A stretch of 54,171 nt of DNA from Actinomycetales bacterium. GTDB taxonomy: Bacteria; Actinomycetota; Actinomycetes; Actinomycetales; Microbacteriaceae. This document shows, in pieces, positions 44,926 to 53,440 of this stretch. The notes beneath the pieces were generated by a model that had not been told where the DNA came from, did not search any database, and saw nothing but the letters and a program-made list of their open reading frames with translations. The position numbers and the translations under genes were made by a program. Location: assembly GCA_015655445.1 (NCBI GenBank), contig JAATFA010000032.1:1-54171 (forward strand). Direction: 5' to 3'. Numbering within the stretch: the first letter of the stretch is position 1; the number at the start of each line of letters is the position of its first letter.

Positions 44926-46229
44926 CCTCGATGTTCCGCTCCCTCGCCGTGCCCAACTACCGCATCTGGTTCGCCGGCGCGCTCGTCTCCAACACGGGGA
45001 CCTGGATGCAGCGCACGGCCCAGGACTGGATCGTGCTCACCGACCTCACCGACCACGACGCGACCGCGGTCGGCGTCACGATGGCGCTGCAGTTCGGACC
45101 GCAGCTCGTGCTCATGCCCCTCTCCGGGCTCGTCGCCGACCGCTTCGACCGCCGCCACGTGCTCCTCGTCACGCAGCTCGCGATGGGCGTGCTCGGCGCG
45201 CTCCTGGGCGTGCTGACTCTCTCGGGGCTCGTCGTGCTGTGGGAGGTGTACGCGTTCGCCCTCCTGCTGGGGGTGGCGGCCGCGTTCGACGCGCCCGTGC
45301 GGCAGTCCTTCGTGTCCGAGCTCGTGCCGAACGACCAGCTGCCGAACGCGGTCGCGCTCAACTCGGCCTCCTTCAACGGCGCGCGGCTGTTCGGCCCCGC
45401 CGTCGCGGGTCTGCTCGTCGCCGTCGTCGGCGCGGGCTGGGTCTTCATGCTCAACGGGCTCACGTTCGCGGGCACGATCTGCGCGCTGCTCGCGATCCGC
45501 CCCTCGGGGCTGCAGCCGGCGCCACGGCTCGCGCGCAAGCGAGGGCAGATCCGCGACGGGTTCCGGTACGTGCGCTCGCGCTCGGACATCGTCGTCATCC
45601 TCGTGCTCATCGCGATCATCGGCACGTTCGGGGTCAACTTCCCTATCTACACGTCGACGATGGCGACGGTCGCCTTCCACAAAGGGGCGGGCGAGTTCGG
45701 CGTGCTCTCCTCGGTCATGGCCGTCGGATCGCTCGCGGGCGCGCTGCTCTCGGCCCGGCGCGAGCGGCCGCGCATGCGCATCATCGTCGCGGCCGCGACC
45801 GCGTTCGGGGTGACGTGCACCCTCGCGGCGCTCGCCCCGACGTATCTGACGTTCGGCATCGCGCTCGCCCTCGTCGGGCTGAGCTCGCTCACGCTCATGA
45901 CAAGCGCGAACGCGTACGTGCAGTCGACGACCTCGCCCGCCGTGCGCGGGCGCGTCATGGCGCTCTACATGGCGATCTTCATGGGCGGCACGCCGATCGG
46001 CGCACCGCTCGTCGGATGGGTCGCGAACGTCTTCGGGCCGCGCTGGGCGATCGGCGTGGGGGCTGCGTCCGGCTTCGTGGGCGCCGCGATCGCGGTCGGG
46101 TGGCTGCTGCGGACGGGGCGCGTGCGCGTCTCGATGCACGAGGGCCGCCCGCACGTGCACGTCGGACGCCCCGACCCGGAGGCGATCACCGGCCAGCTCG
46201 CGACCGTCGAGGCCGCCTCCGAGCGCTGA
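44922..46229 (+). CDS. MFS exporter, EntS/MefA-like
   Basis: 435 residues, about 12 helices. VPNYRIWFAGALVSNTGTWMQRTAQDW and LSGLVADRFDRRHV (motif A) are typical of EntS-like efflux carriers. SPAVRGRVMALYMAIFMGGTPIG marks the second half. With MarR it forms a common repressor-exporter pair for drugs or toxic metabolites. GTG at 44922 in the marR stop; ATG at 44931 is an alternative. The His-rich loop near the C-terminus (HEGRPHVHVGRP) is unusual. Confidence 0.93.
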   Translation: MTSMFRSLAVPNYRIWFAGALVSNTGTWMQRTAQDWIVLTDLTDHDATAVGVTMALQFGPQLVLMPLSGLVADRFDRRHVLLVTQLAMGVLGALLGVLTLSGLVVLWEVYAFALLLGVAAAFDAPVRQSFVSELVPNDQLPNAVALNSASFNGARLFGPAVAGLLVAVVGAGWVFMLNGLTFAGTICALLAIRPSGLQPAPRLARKRGQIRDGFRYVRSRSDIVVILVLIAIIGTFGVNFPIYTSTMATVAFHKGAGEFGVLSSVMAVGSLAGALLSARRERPRMRIIVAAATAFGVTCTLAALAPTYLTFGIALALVGLSSLTLMTSANAYVQSTTSPAVRGRVMALYMAIFMGGTPIGAPLVGWVANVFGPRWAIGVGAASGFVGAAIAVGWLLRTGRVRVSMHEGRPHVHVGRPDPEAITGQLATVEAASER

Positions 46230-46295
46230 CGCTCCGCCGCTCCGCGCTCCCGCCGCTCCGCGCTCGTCGCGTCGCACTCGCGTCGCGTCGTCGCG

Positions 46296-46353
46296 CGAAG
46301 TGTGAGTTTGTGCGGGTTTCGGCGCGCCGAAACCCGCACAAACTCACACTTCG
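46296..46353. repeat. 58-nt perfect palindrome, copy 1 of a dispersed family
   Basis: The whole of 46296-46353 is its own reverse complement (29-bp arms, centre GGCGCGCC). The outer 21 nt of each arm are identical to those of 49473-49530. It lies 66 nt downstream of the MFS stop, in a 301-nt gap before the quinone reductase gene. The rest of this gap has short CGCTCC/CGTCG repeats. Confidence 0.92.
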
Positions 46354-46476
46354 GCCGGTGGGGGAAGGGGACGGGGGGCAGGAGGAAATAGTGGGGCACG
46401 GGTCCGGCGTTGTCGCAAGGGCGGTGCGTGGCGCACCACGGAGCCCGACGACGGCCCGACGACGGACGCCGACGAC

Positions 46477-46515
46477 GGCCCCGTACCCCGACCCGCGCCC
46501 GGCCCCGTACCCCGA
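46477..46515. repeat. Two direct 15-nt repeats upstream of the quinone reductase gene
   Basis: GGCCCCGTACCCCGA occurs at 46477-46491 and 46501-46515, 24 nt apart, just before the ribosome site (GGAGG at 46520-46526 region). Could be a regulator site or slippage product. Confidence 0.6.
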
Positions 46516-46530
46516 TCTGCGGAGGATCTC

Positions 46531-47604
46531 GTGAAAGCGATCGTGCACGACCGGCCCGGCGACGCATCCGTGCTGCGCCTCGTCGAACGGGACGTCCCCG
46601 AGCCGGGCCCGGGCGAGGTGCGCGTGCGCGTCGTCGTCTCGGGCGTCAACCCGACGGACTGGAAGTCCCGCAGCGGCGCGACGAGCGGCACGAACGGCAC
46701 GGATCGCCCGTCCGCCCTCCAGTCCGTGCCCAACCAGGACGGCTCCGGGATCGTCGACGCGATCGGCCCGGGCGTCGACGGCTTCGCGATCGGCGACCGC
46801 GTGTGGGTCGTCATCGCCGCGTGGCAGCGGCCGTCCAGCGGCACGGCACAGGAGTACACGGTCGTGCCCGTCGAGCGCGCCTTCCCCCTGCCCGACGGCG
46901 CCGACTTCGACCTCGGCGCGAGCGTCGGCATCCCGGCTCTCACCGCCCATCGCGCCCTCACGGTCGCCGAGGACGGTCCACGACGACTCGGCCCCGGAGC
47001 GCTCGACGGCCGCGTCGTGCTCGTCGCCGGCGGCGCGGGCGCGGTCGGGCACGCCGCGATCCAGCTCGCGCGCTGGGCCGGCGCGACCGTCATCGCGACC
47101 GTGAGCGACGACGCGAAGGCGGCCCTCGCGACGGCGGCCGGCGCCTCCTCCGTCGTGCGGTACACGGCCCCGGACGCCGCGGACGCGATCCGCGCCGTCG
47201 CCCCGGCGGGCGTCGACGTCGTCGTGGAGGTCGCGATCGGGCGCAACGCCGAGCTCGATCTCGCGGTGCTCGCGCCGCGCGGCACGATCGCGACCTACGC
47301 CAACAACGGCGACCATCCGTTCACGCTCGACGTGCGCGCCGCGATGGCGCGGAACGCGCGCTACCAGTACGTGCTCGTCTACACCATGGGGGCCGACGCG
47401 ATCCGGGCCGGCGGGGAGGACACGACGGCCGCGATCGCCGCGGGCGCGCTGCCCGTCGGCGCCGCGGCGGGGCTGCCCCTCCATCGCTTCCCGCTCGAGC
47501 GGACGGCGGACGCTCACCGAGCCGTCGAGGGCGGCGCCGTGGGCAAGGTGCTCGTCGACGTCGCCCCGGACCCGACCAACCAGCAGCAGAAGGAGCAGCG
47601 ATGA
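46531..47604 (+). CDS. Zinc-independent quinone oxidoreductase (medium-chain family)
   Basis: 357 residues. The N-terminal domain lacks zinc ligands (RVVVSGVNPTDWKSRSG, NQDGSGIVDAIG), as in zeta-crystallin-like quinone reductases. The nucleotide site is VLVAGGAGAVGHAAIQLA followed by ATVIATVSDD, consistent with NADPH. Reduces quinones or enones. GTG at 46531 with GGAGG 5 nt upstream. Its stop overlaps the next ATG (ATGA). Confidence 0.93.
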   Translation: MKAIVHDRPGDASVLRLVERDVPEPGPGEVRVRVVVSGVNPTDWKSRSGATSGTNGTDRPSALQSVPNQDGSGIVDAIGPGVDGFAIGDRVWVVIAAWQRPSSGTAQEYTVVPVERAFPLPDGADFDLGASVGIPALTAHRALTVAEDGPRRLGPGALDGRVVLVAGGAGAVGHAAIQLARWAGATVIATVSDDAKAALATAAGASSVVRYTAPDAADAIRAVAPAGVDVVVEVAIGRNAELDLAVLAPRGTIATYANNGDHPFTLDVRAAMARNARYQYVLVYTMGADAIRAGGEDTTAAIAAGALPVGAAAGLPLHRFPLERTADAHRAVEGGAVGKVLVDVAPDPTNQQQKEQR

Positions 47605-48467
47605 CCATCGTCGTCACGGGAGCCACCGGTCACCTCGGCGCGCTCGCGATCGACCACCTTCTCGCCCGCGGCGTCCCCGCGGCCGACATCGTCGCGGGCG
47701 GCCGCGACCCGGATCGGCTCGCCCGCCTCGGCCGTTCGGGAGTGCGCACGGCCGTGCTCGACTACGACGCGCCCGCGACGATCGCGGACGCTGTCGCGGG
47801 CGCGGACGCCGTCGTTCTCGTGTCCGGGAGCGAGGTCGGAACGCGCGTCCGCCAGCACGGGGCGGTCGTCGACGCCGCGAAGGCCGCGGGCGTCGGGCGC
47901 CTCGTCTACACGAGCGCGCCGCGGGCACGGGAGAGCGCGCTCATCCTCGCGCCCGACCACAAGGCGACCGAGGAGCTCATCGAGGCGTCGGGACTGCCCG
48001 CGACGATCCTGCGGAACAACTGGTACAACGAGAACTACGTGGCCGCGCTCGAGCAGGCCGCCCGCACGGGCGCGCACGTGGCGAGCACGGACGGCGGGCG
48101 CGTCGCGAGCGCGGCTCGCACCGACTACGCGGAGGCGATCGCCGCCGTGCTCACGAGCCCGGGGCACGAGGGTGCGGTGTACGAGCTCTCCGGCGACACG
48201 GCGTGGGACGGCGAGGAGTTCGCCCGCGTCGCCTCGGAGGTGCTCGGCCGGCAGGTAGTCTACCGTCCCGTGTCGTCGGACGAGCACCTCGCGATCCTGC
48301 GGGAGGCGGGTGTCGACGACGACACGGCGGCGTTCGTCGTCGCCCTCGACGCGAACATCCGGGACGGGCTCCTCGCGGAGACCTCGGGCGAGCTCGCACG
48401 GCTCATCGGCCACGCGACGACGCCGCTCGTCGAGACGTTGCGCGCGGCGGCTGCGGCCGGGCGCTGA
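47601..48467 (+). CDS. NmrA/QorB-like NAD(P)H-binding oxidoreductase
   Basis: 288 residues, atypical SDR. It starts MTIVVTGATGHLGALAIDHL, binds cofactor by GATGHLG and AGGRDPDRLARL, and has VYTSAPRARESALILAPDHKATEE and ATILRNNWYNENY as in QorB (quinone oxidoreductase 2). With the coupled upstream quinone reductase it likely forms a quinone/electrophile detoxification pair. A MarR-type regulator for it is not adjacent. Confidence 0.92.
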   Translation: MTIVVTGATGHLGALAIDHLLARGVPAADIVAGGRDPDRLARLGRSGVRTAVLDYDAPATIADAVAGADAVVLVSGSEVGTRVRQHGAVVDAAKAAGVGRLVYTSAPRARESALILAPDHKATEELIEASGLPATILRNNWYNENYVAALEQAARTGAHVASTDGGRVASAARTDYAEAIAAVLTSPGHEGAVYELSGDTAWDGEEFARVASEVLGRQVVYRPVSSDEHLAILREAGVDDDTAAFVVALDANIRDGLLAETSGELARLIGHATTPLVETLRAAAAAGR

Positions 48468-48512
48468 GGGCGCGGCGCGCGGCGTCGGCCCGTGCAGTGC
48501 AGGCGGCGCGGC

Positions 48513-49400
48513 TCACGCGCCGAGCGGCGGCCGCGTCCCGACGACGAGCGTCGTCTCGTGCTCCCGCGAGCGCACCCAGCGGCCCGCGAGGCCCGCGACG
48601 GCGAGCGCAGCGACGGCGGCGGACGCTTGATCCCGGCCGACCTCGCTCACGACGACGCCTCCCGGCCGCAGCCACGTGCGCGCGCCGGCGGCGACGCGGC
48701 GCAGCAGGTCGAGCCCGTCCTCGCCGCCGTAGAGCGCGATCCGGTCCTCGTGCTCACGCGACTCGACGGGCATGAGCGGCAGCGCGCTCGTGGGCACGTA
48801 CGGCACGTTCGCCGCGATCGTGTCGATGCGTCCGCGGATCCGGCCGGGAAGGGCGTCGAAGAGGTCCCCCGCGAACACGGCGGCGTGCGCCCCCAGGCTC
48901 TCGGACGCGCACCGCACCGCGACCGGGTCGAGGTCGCAGGCGTACAGGTCGAGGCCGGGCACGCGCTCCCGCAGGGCGAGCGCGATCGCACCGCAGCCGC
49001 AGCACAGGTCGACGACGGTCGCGCCGGGCGCCGTGAGCGCGGCGGCGGTCTCGACGAGGAAGGCCGTGCGCTGCCGCGGGATGAAGACCCCCGGCGCGAT
49101 CGGCACGCGCAGTCCGCAGAACTCGACCCAGCCGAGCACGTGCTCGAGGGGCTCGCCCGCGACGCGGCGGGCGAGGAGCGACTCGAGCTCGCCGCCGGAT
49201 CGCGCCGCCTCGAGCAGGAGCGCTGCCTCGTCCTCGGCGAAGACGCAGCCCGCGCGTCGCAGCCGTGCGACGACGACGGCGGGGTCGAGCGACCCCGGGT
49301 CGCCGGAACCCCGCTCGCGCGCCGCGCCGGAACCCCGCTCGCGCGCCGCGCCGGGACGACGCGAGGCAGCCGCGGTCGCGTCCCGGTTCGCACCGGTCAT
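48513..49400 (-). CDS. PrmC-related putative protein-glutamine N5-methyltransferase
   Basis: 295 residues. The N-terminal helical domain (EPLEHVLGWVEFCGLRV) and Rossmann domain (VVDLCCGCGAIALALRERV) match PrmC/HemK relatives. The catalytic NPPY is replaced by NVPYVP, as in the PrmC-related subfamily of unknown substrate. So release-factor methylation is not assured; a true PrmC probably lies elsewhere. GGAGGAGT upstream of the ATG at 49400. Residues about 18-35 include an 8-residue repeat (ARERGSGA) from a 24-nt DNA duplication. Confidence 0.88.
   Translation of the reverse strand: MTGANRDATAAASRRPGAARERGSGAARERGSGDPGSLDPAVVVARLRRAGCVFAEDEAALLLEAARSGGELESLLARRVAGEPLEHVLGWVEFCGLRVPIAPGVFIPRQRTAFLVETAAALTAPGATVVDLCCGCGAIALALRERVPGLDLYACDLDPVAVRCASESLGAHAAVFAGDLFDALPGRIRGRIDTIAANVPYVPTSALPLMPVESREHEDRIALYGGEDGLDLLRRVAAGARTWLRPGGVVVSEVGRDQASAAVAALAVAGLAGRWVRSREHETTLVVGTRPPLGA
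49301..49348. repeat. Two tandem 24-nt repeats within the methyltransferase N-terminus
   Basis: 49301-49324 and 49325-49348 are identical, followed by a partial third (CGCCGGGACG). Twenty-four is a multiple of three, so the frame is kept and an ARERGSGA unit is doubled. Confidence 0.85.
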
Positions 49401-49472
49401 GGGGACTCCTCCGTGCGGCGCACGCCTCCGCGTCTCGATGCCGCTCCGAGCATAGACCCCTCCGCGCACGCG

Positions 49473-49530
49473 CGAAGTGTGAGTTTGTGCGGGCTTCGCG
49501 GCGCGAAAACCCGCACAAACTCACACTTCG
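49473..49530. repeat. 58-nt palindromic element, copy 2 of the dispersed family
   Basis: Arms 49473-49493 and 49510-49530 are exact reverse complements and identical to the outer 21 nt of 46296-46353. The 16-nt centre differs (TTCGCG/CGCGAA pairing with a one-base shift), so arms are conserved while the centre drifts. It lies 29 nt beyond the transglutaminase stop. Confidence 0.92.
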
Positions 49531-49559
49531 GCGACAGGGGGCGGGTCAGGGGGAGGGGG

Positions 49560-50405
49560 TCAGGCCTCGCGCGTGATCTCGACGGTCACGAAGAGCTCCG
49601 ACCCGTACGGGCCCGCGTAGACGCCGCGCAGCGGCGCGACGTCGGAGTAGTCGCGACCGCGGCCGACGAGCACGTGCCGGTCGCCGATCGCGAGCTGGTT
49701 CGTCGGGTCGAACCCCGTCCACTCGCCGCAGAACCACTCCACCCACGCGTGCGACTCCCCCGCGACCGTCACGCCGATCGCCGGATCCGGGTCGGGGTGC
49801 AGGTATCCCGAGACGTAGCGCGCCGGTATGCCGACCGAGCGGAGCGCGCCGAGGGCGAGGTGGGTGATGTCCTGGCACACGCCGCGGCGCTGCTCCCACG
49901 CCTCGACGGCGGTCGAGTGCACGCCCGTCACGCCGGGCATGTACTCGACGGCCGCGCCGATCTCCGTGCAGATGGCGCGAGCCGCCGTGCACGGGTCGGG
50001 GCTGCCGTCCGCGAGCGAGCGCGCGAGCGCGACGACCTCGGCGGGCGGATCGGTGCGCCGCGTCTGCGCGAGCTGCTCGACGCGCTCCGTCGAGGCCTCC
50101 ACGGCGCGCGCGAGCTCCCCCCAGCCGATCGCGTGGCCCGAGTGCGGACGCGACCGCACCTCGACGAGGCTCGTCGCAGTGAGCGAGAGCTCGCGGTGGG
50201 GCGTGAGCACCTCGAACGACGTCACGCGCGTGCCCCAATAGTCGACGTATCCGTGCGCGCTCGAGAGCGGCGCGATCTCGAGCGCGGCGTCGAGCACGAG
50301 CTGCCCCTCGGCGCTCGTCGGCAGCATGCGCGCCTCGTTGTACGACGCCGTGACCTGGCCCTCGTAGTGGAAGCCCGTCACGTGCCGCACGCGGAGGCGG
50401 TTCAC
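49560..50405 (-). CDS. Transglutaminase-like protein with bacterial N-terminal domain
   Basis: 281 residues, no signal peptide. The N-terminal beta domain (RLRVRHVTGFHYEGQVTASYNEARM) precedes a papain-like core with the catalytic set Cys (RRGVCQDITHLAL), His (ESHAWVEWF) and Asp (GFDPTNQL). It could cut or form amide/isopeptide bonds. The GTG overlaps the alpha-E stop (GTGA). With the two genes upstream it forms the conserved triad predicted to make and process a peptide-like product. Confidence 0.93.
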   Translation of the reverse strand: MNRLRVRHVTGFHYEGQVTASYNEARMLPTSAEGQLVLDAALEIAPLSSAHGYVDYWGTRVTSFEVLTPHRELSLTATSLVEVRSRPHSGHAIGWGELARAVEASTERVEQLAQTRRTDPPAEVVALARSLADGSPDPCTAARAICTEIGAAVEYMPGVTGVHSTAVEAWEQRRGVCQDITHLALGALRSVGIPARYVSGYLHPDPDPAIGVTVAGESHAWVEWFCGEWTGFDPTNQLAIGDRHVLVGRGRDYSDVAPLRGVYAGPYGSELFVTVEITREA

Positions 50406-51331
50406 GTGTTCTCCCCCACCCAGCTCGGCGCGGTGTTGCTCGGGAAGTAGCGCTGTCGCACCGCCTCGCTCGCGGCGCTGATCGCGGACTGCACGGCTTC
50501 CATGCGCGCGGGCAGGTCGTCGAGGATCTCGGTGATGGGCCGGTACTCGAGCTCGATGCGGATCTGGCCGAGCAGCCGCAGGGCCTGGTCGCTCACGCCC
50601 ACGCGCTCCGATCGCGGCTCGATGTCGCGCAGGCACTCCTCCGCACGCGAGACGGCGAAGAGCACGCTGCGCGGGAAGAGCCGGTCGAGCAGCAGGAACT
50701 CGGCCGCGTTGCGCGCGCTCGGCACGCCGCGGTAGGTGCGCAGGTACGCCTCGTAGGAGCCGCACGAGCGCAGGATCGTCGTCCAGCTGGGGCCGTTCGC
50801 CTCCGTGAGCGAGCGCGTCGCGAGCAGCCGCGCGGTCATGTCCGCGCGCTCGAGGCTGCGGCCGAGGGTGAAGAAGCTCCACGCCTCGTCGCGGCTCGTG
50901 GAGCACTCGACGATGCCGACCGCGAGCGCCGCGCGCTCGCGCACCCACGCGAAGAACTCGTGCACCTTGTCGCTCGCGACCTTGCGCGGCATGCGTGCGC
51001 GGGTCGTGTTGAGCATCTCCCACAGCTCGCTCGAGACGATCTCCCGCGCGCGCCGCGCGTTCTCCCGTGCCGCTGCGAGCGAGTAGGCGATGCTCGCCGG
51101 CTGGGCGCGGTCGACGGCGAGGATCGAGAGCACGTCGGCGCGCGTGAGCTCGACGCCCTCGGGCGCTTCGGTGCCCATGACGCCGAGCAGCGAGCGGCAG
51201 GCGAGGTCCTCCTCGATCCACGGGTCCTCGAGCAGCAGCTGCAGGTGCACGTCGAGGATGCGGGCGGTGCCGTCCGAGCGCTCGATGTACCGCCCGATCC
51301 AGAACAGGCTCTCCGCGATGCGGCTCAGCAT
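50402..51331 (-). CDS. Alpha-E domain protein (DUF403)
   Basis: 309 residues, nearly all helical. It begins MLSRIAESLFWIGRYIERSD, contains TRSLTEANGPSWTTILRSCGSY and FLLLDRLFPRSVLFAVS, all typical of alpha-E. Biochemical role is unknown; it always keeps company with the circularly permuted ATP-grasp and transglutaminase, so a subunit or carrier role is likely. It overlaps the ATP-grasp gene by 7 nt and the transglutaminase gene by 4 nt. Confidence 0.95.
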   Translation of the reverse strand: MLSRIAESLFWIGRYIERSDGTARILDVHLQLLLEDPWIEEDLACRSLLGVMGTEAPEGVELTRADVLSILAVDRAQPASIAYSLAAARENARRAREIVSSELWEMLNTTRARMPRKVASDKVHEFFAWVRERAALAVGIVECSTSRDEAWSFFTLGRSLERADMTARLLATRSLTEANGPSWTTILRSCGSYEAYLRTYRGVPSARNAAEFLLLDRLFPRSVLFAVSRAEECLRDIEPRSERVGVSDQALRLLGQIRIELEYRPITEILDDLPARMEAVQSAISAASEAVRQRYFPSNTAPSWVGENT

Positions 51332-52965
51332 CGCCGGATCCTCGACCCGGTCGCGCAGGCGGCCTGCTGCTGTTGCTGCTGCTGGTCTCGCCGCGGAGGC
51401 TCGAACGGCGGTTGATCGGGGGCGCGATCCCCGCCGGGCGGCGGGATCGACTGCGTGACCGCGGCCTGGTCGGCGACGAGCTCCTGGATCCGGTGATCCG
51501 CGATGCGGATCGCCTCCCTTCCCACGACCCACGTGTCCTTCGATCCTCCGCCCTGACTGGAGTTGACGATGAGCTGCCCCTCGGCGAGCGCGACGCGCGT
51601 GAGGCCCCCGGGCAGCACCCACACGTCCTCGCCGTCGTTGACGGCGAAGGGGCGCAGGTCGGCGTGGCGCGGCCGCATCCCCTCGTCGACGAGCGTGGGG
51701 ATGGTGGAGAGCTGCACGACCGGCTGCGCGATCCAGCCGCGCGGGTCCTCGCGCAAGCGCACGCGCGTGGCCTCGAGCTCGGCCGGCGAGGCATCGGGTC
51801 CGATGATCAGCCCCTTGCCGCCGGAGCCGTCGACGGGCTTGACGACGAGCTCGTCGAGCCGGTCGAGCACCTCCTCGAGAGCGCCCGGCTCCTCGAGACG
51901 CCACGTCTGCACGTTGGGGATCACCGGCTCCTCTCCGAGGTAGTAGCGGATGAGGTCGGGCACGTACGTGTAGACGAGCTTGTCGTCCGCGACGCCGTTG
52001 CCGACGGCGTTCGCGATCGTCACGTTCCCGAGGCGCGCGGCCATGAGGAGGCCGGGCGAGCCGAGCATCGAGTCGGCGCGGAACTGCAGCGGGTCGAGGA
52101 ACTCGTCGTCGACCCGCCGGTAGATGACGTCGACGCGCGTCGGACCACCCGTCGTGCGCATCCACACTCTGCCGCCGGAGCAGATGAGGTCGCGGCCCTC
52201 GACGAGCTCGACGCCCATCAGGCGCGCGAGGAGGGTGTGCTCGTAGTATGCGGAGTTGAAGACACCGGGAGTAAGCACCACAACGGTCGGGTCTTCAACG
52301 CCTTCCGGCGCGGACGCCCGCAGGGCGTGCAACAGCTTGTTCGGATAGTCGCCGACCGGCCGCACCCGCATGCTCACGAACAGCTCGGGCAGCGTCTGCG
52401 CCATGACCCGCCGGTTCGAGATCACATAGCTCACGCCGCTCGGCACGCGCACGTTGTCTTCGAGCACGCGCCAGGCGCCCTGCTCGTCGCGGATCAGGTC
52501 GATGCCGCTGACCTGGATGCGCACGCCGTTCGCGCTCCGGATGCCTGCCGCCTCCCGGTGGAAGTGGGTGGACGAGGTGATGAGGGATGCGGGGATGACC
52601 CCATCGCGCACCATCTCCTGCTTGCCGTACACGTCGTCGAGTAACAGCTCGAGCGCTTTCACACGCTGCTTGATGCCTTTCTCGACCGTCGTCCACTCGG
52701 CCTGCGGGATCACCCTCGGCACGGCATCGAGCGGGAACGGGCGCTCCTCGCCGGCGAAATCGAACGTGACCCCTTGCGCCAGGTAACTCGCACCCAGCGC
52801 CTCAGTGCGGCCCCTCAGCTCGTCCTGAGTCATCTTGGCGAGGGTCGAATAGATCTCGCGATAGGAGGTGCGCGGACGGGCCTTTTCGTCGAACATCTCG
52901 TCGTAGGCGTCGGCACCGGAGCGCAGGGCGAGACCGCCGCCATACCCGTCGAAGAGGTCTCCCAT
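51325..52965 (-). CDS. Circularly permuted type 2 ATP-grasp protein (DUF404/DUF407) with poly-Gln tail
   Basis: 546 residues. The family blocks are ALELLLDDVYGKQEMVRDGVIP, GIDLIRDEQGAWRVLEDNVRVPSGVSYVISNR (read in parts), VIYRRVDDEFLDPLQF, VVKPVDGSGGKGLIIGP (ATP loop) and VNSSQGGGSKDTWV. It is predicted to ligate a carboxylate to an amine, making a peptide or amide. After about residue 510 the tail is Pro/Gln-rich with seven Gln in a row (DNA 51364-51384). Codon use shifts at about 52250: the N-terminal third has TTA, GAA, AAA and CGT codons, while the rest is almost all G/C-ending. ATG at 52965; divergent from rhamnose mutarotase. Confidence 0.94.
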   Translation of the reverse strand: MGDLFDGYGGGLALRSGADAYDEMFDEKARPRTSYREIYSTLAKMTQDELRGRTEALGASYLAQGVTFDFAGEERPFPLDAVPRVIPQAEWTTVEKGIKQRVKALELLLDDVYGKQEMVRDGVIPASLITSSTHFHREAAGIRSANGVRIQVSGIDLIRDEQGAWRVLEDNVRVPSGVSYVISNRRVMAQTLPELFVSMRVRPVGDYPNKLLHALRASAPEGVEDPTVVVLTPGVFNSAYYEHTLLARLMGVELVEGRDLICSGGRVWMRTTGGPTRVDVIYRRVDDEFLDPLQFRADSMLGSPGLLMAARLGNVTIANAVGNGVADDKLVYTYVPDLIRYYLGEEPVIPNVQTWRLEEPGALEEVLDRLDELVVKPVDGSGGKGLIIGPDASPAELEATRVRLREDPRGWIAQPVVQLSTIPTLVDEGMRPRHADLRPFAVNDGEDVWVLPGGLTRVALAEGQLIVNSSQGGGSKDTWVVGREAIRIADHRIQELVADQAAVTQSIPPPGGDRAPDQPPFEPPRRDQQQQQQQAACATGSRIRRC

Positions 52966-53020
52966 GCGCTTAGCGTACGCACAGGGTGTTGCGGCGACGT
53001 TTCCGTCAGTTCTCGGGCGT

Positions 53021-53068
53021 GTGACGACGGATGCCCGCGCGATAGCATTTATCTGCAACGTTTTGCGG
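53021..53068 (+). promoter_or_regulatory. Promoter and LacI-like operator for rhamnose mutarotase
   Basis: GTGACG (53021-53026), 16 nt, TAGCAT (53043-53048). CTGCAACGTTTTGCGG (53053-53068) lies at the expected start site and resembles a LacI-family palindrome (GCAA-N-CGTT-TTGC) of a different type from those in region A. Confidence 0.55.
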
Positions 53069-53089
53069 CACCCGACGAAGGAGCTGTCA

Positions 53090-53440
53090 ATGGCTTCACA
53101 GCGCATCTGCTTCCAGCTTCAGGTGAAGCCCGATCGGATTGCGGAGTACGTCGAACGCCACCGCGCGGTCTGGCCCGACATGCTCGAGGCTATCCGCGAT
53201 GCCGGCAGGTGCAACTACTCGCTGTACCTGCGCGATGACGGCCTGCTCATCGGCTACTACGAGACCGACGACGACGACGCGTCCGCTGCCGCGCTTGCGG
53301 CCGATCCGCGCACTGCAGAGTGGGAGGCCAGCTCGACGGACCTCTTCGTCTCGCTGAGTGGCGACCGTGCCGACCAGAGCGCGTTGCAGCTTCGCGAGGT
53401 GTTCCACCTCGAAGACCAACTCGCGGCCCTCGGCGAATAG
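53090..53440 (+). CDS. rhaM: L-rhamnose mutarotase
   Basis: 116 residues, usual length. Interconverts alpha and beta anomers of L-rhamnose. EYVERHRAVWPDML holds the catalytic His24, and NYSLYLRDDGLLIGYYE and AEWEASSTDLF match the small alpha/beta-barrel dimer fold. AAGGAG lies 6 nt before the ATG. Other rhamnose genes would be expected outside the window. Its stop abuts that of the convergent creatininase-like gene. Confidence 0.93.
   Translation: MASQRICFQLQVKPDRIAEYVERHRAVWPDMLEAIRDAGRCNYSLYLRDDGLLIGYYETDDDDASAAALAADPRTAEWEASSTDLFVSLSGDRADQSALQLREVFHLEDQLAALGE

Noticed and set aside
52652-52666. GCGCTTTCACACG as a fifth LacI operator of region A
   Set aside because: Only half of the palindrome matches and it lies inside the ATP-grasp coding sequence, far from a promoter.
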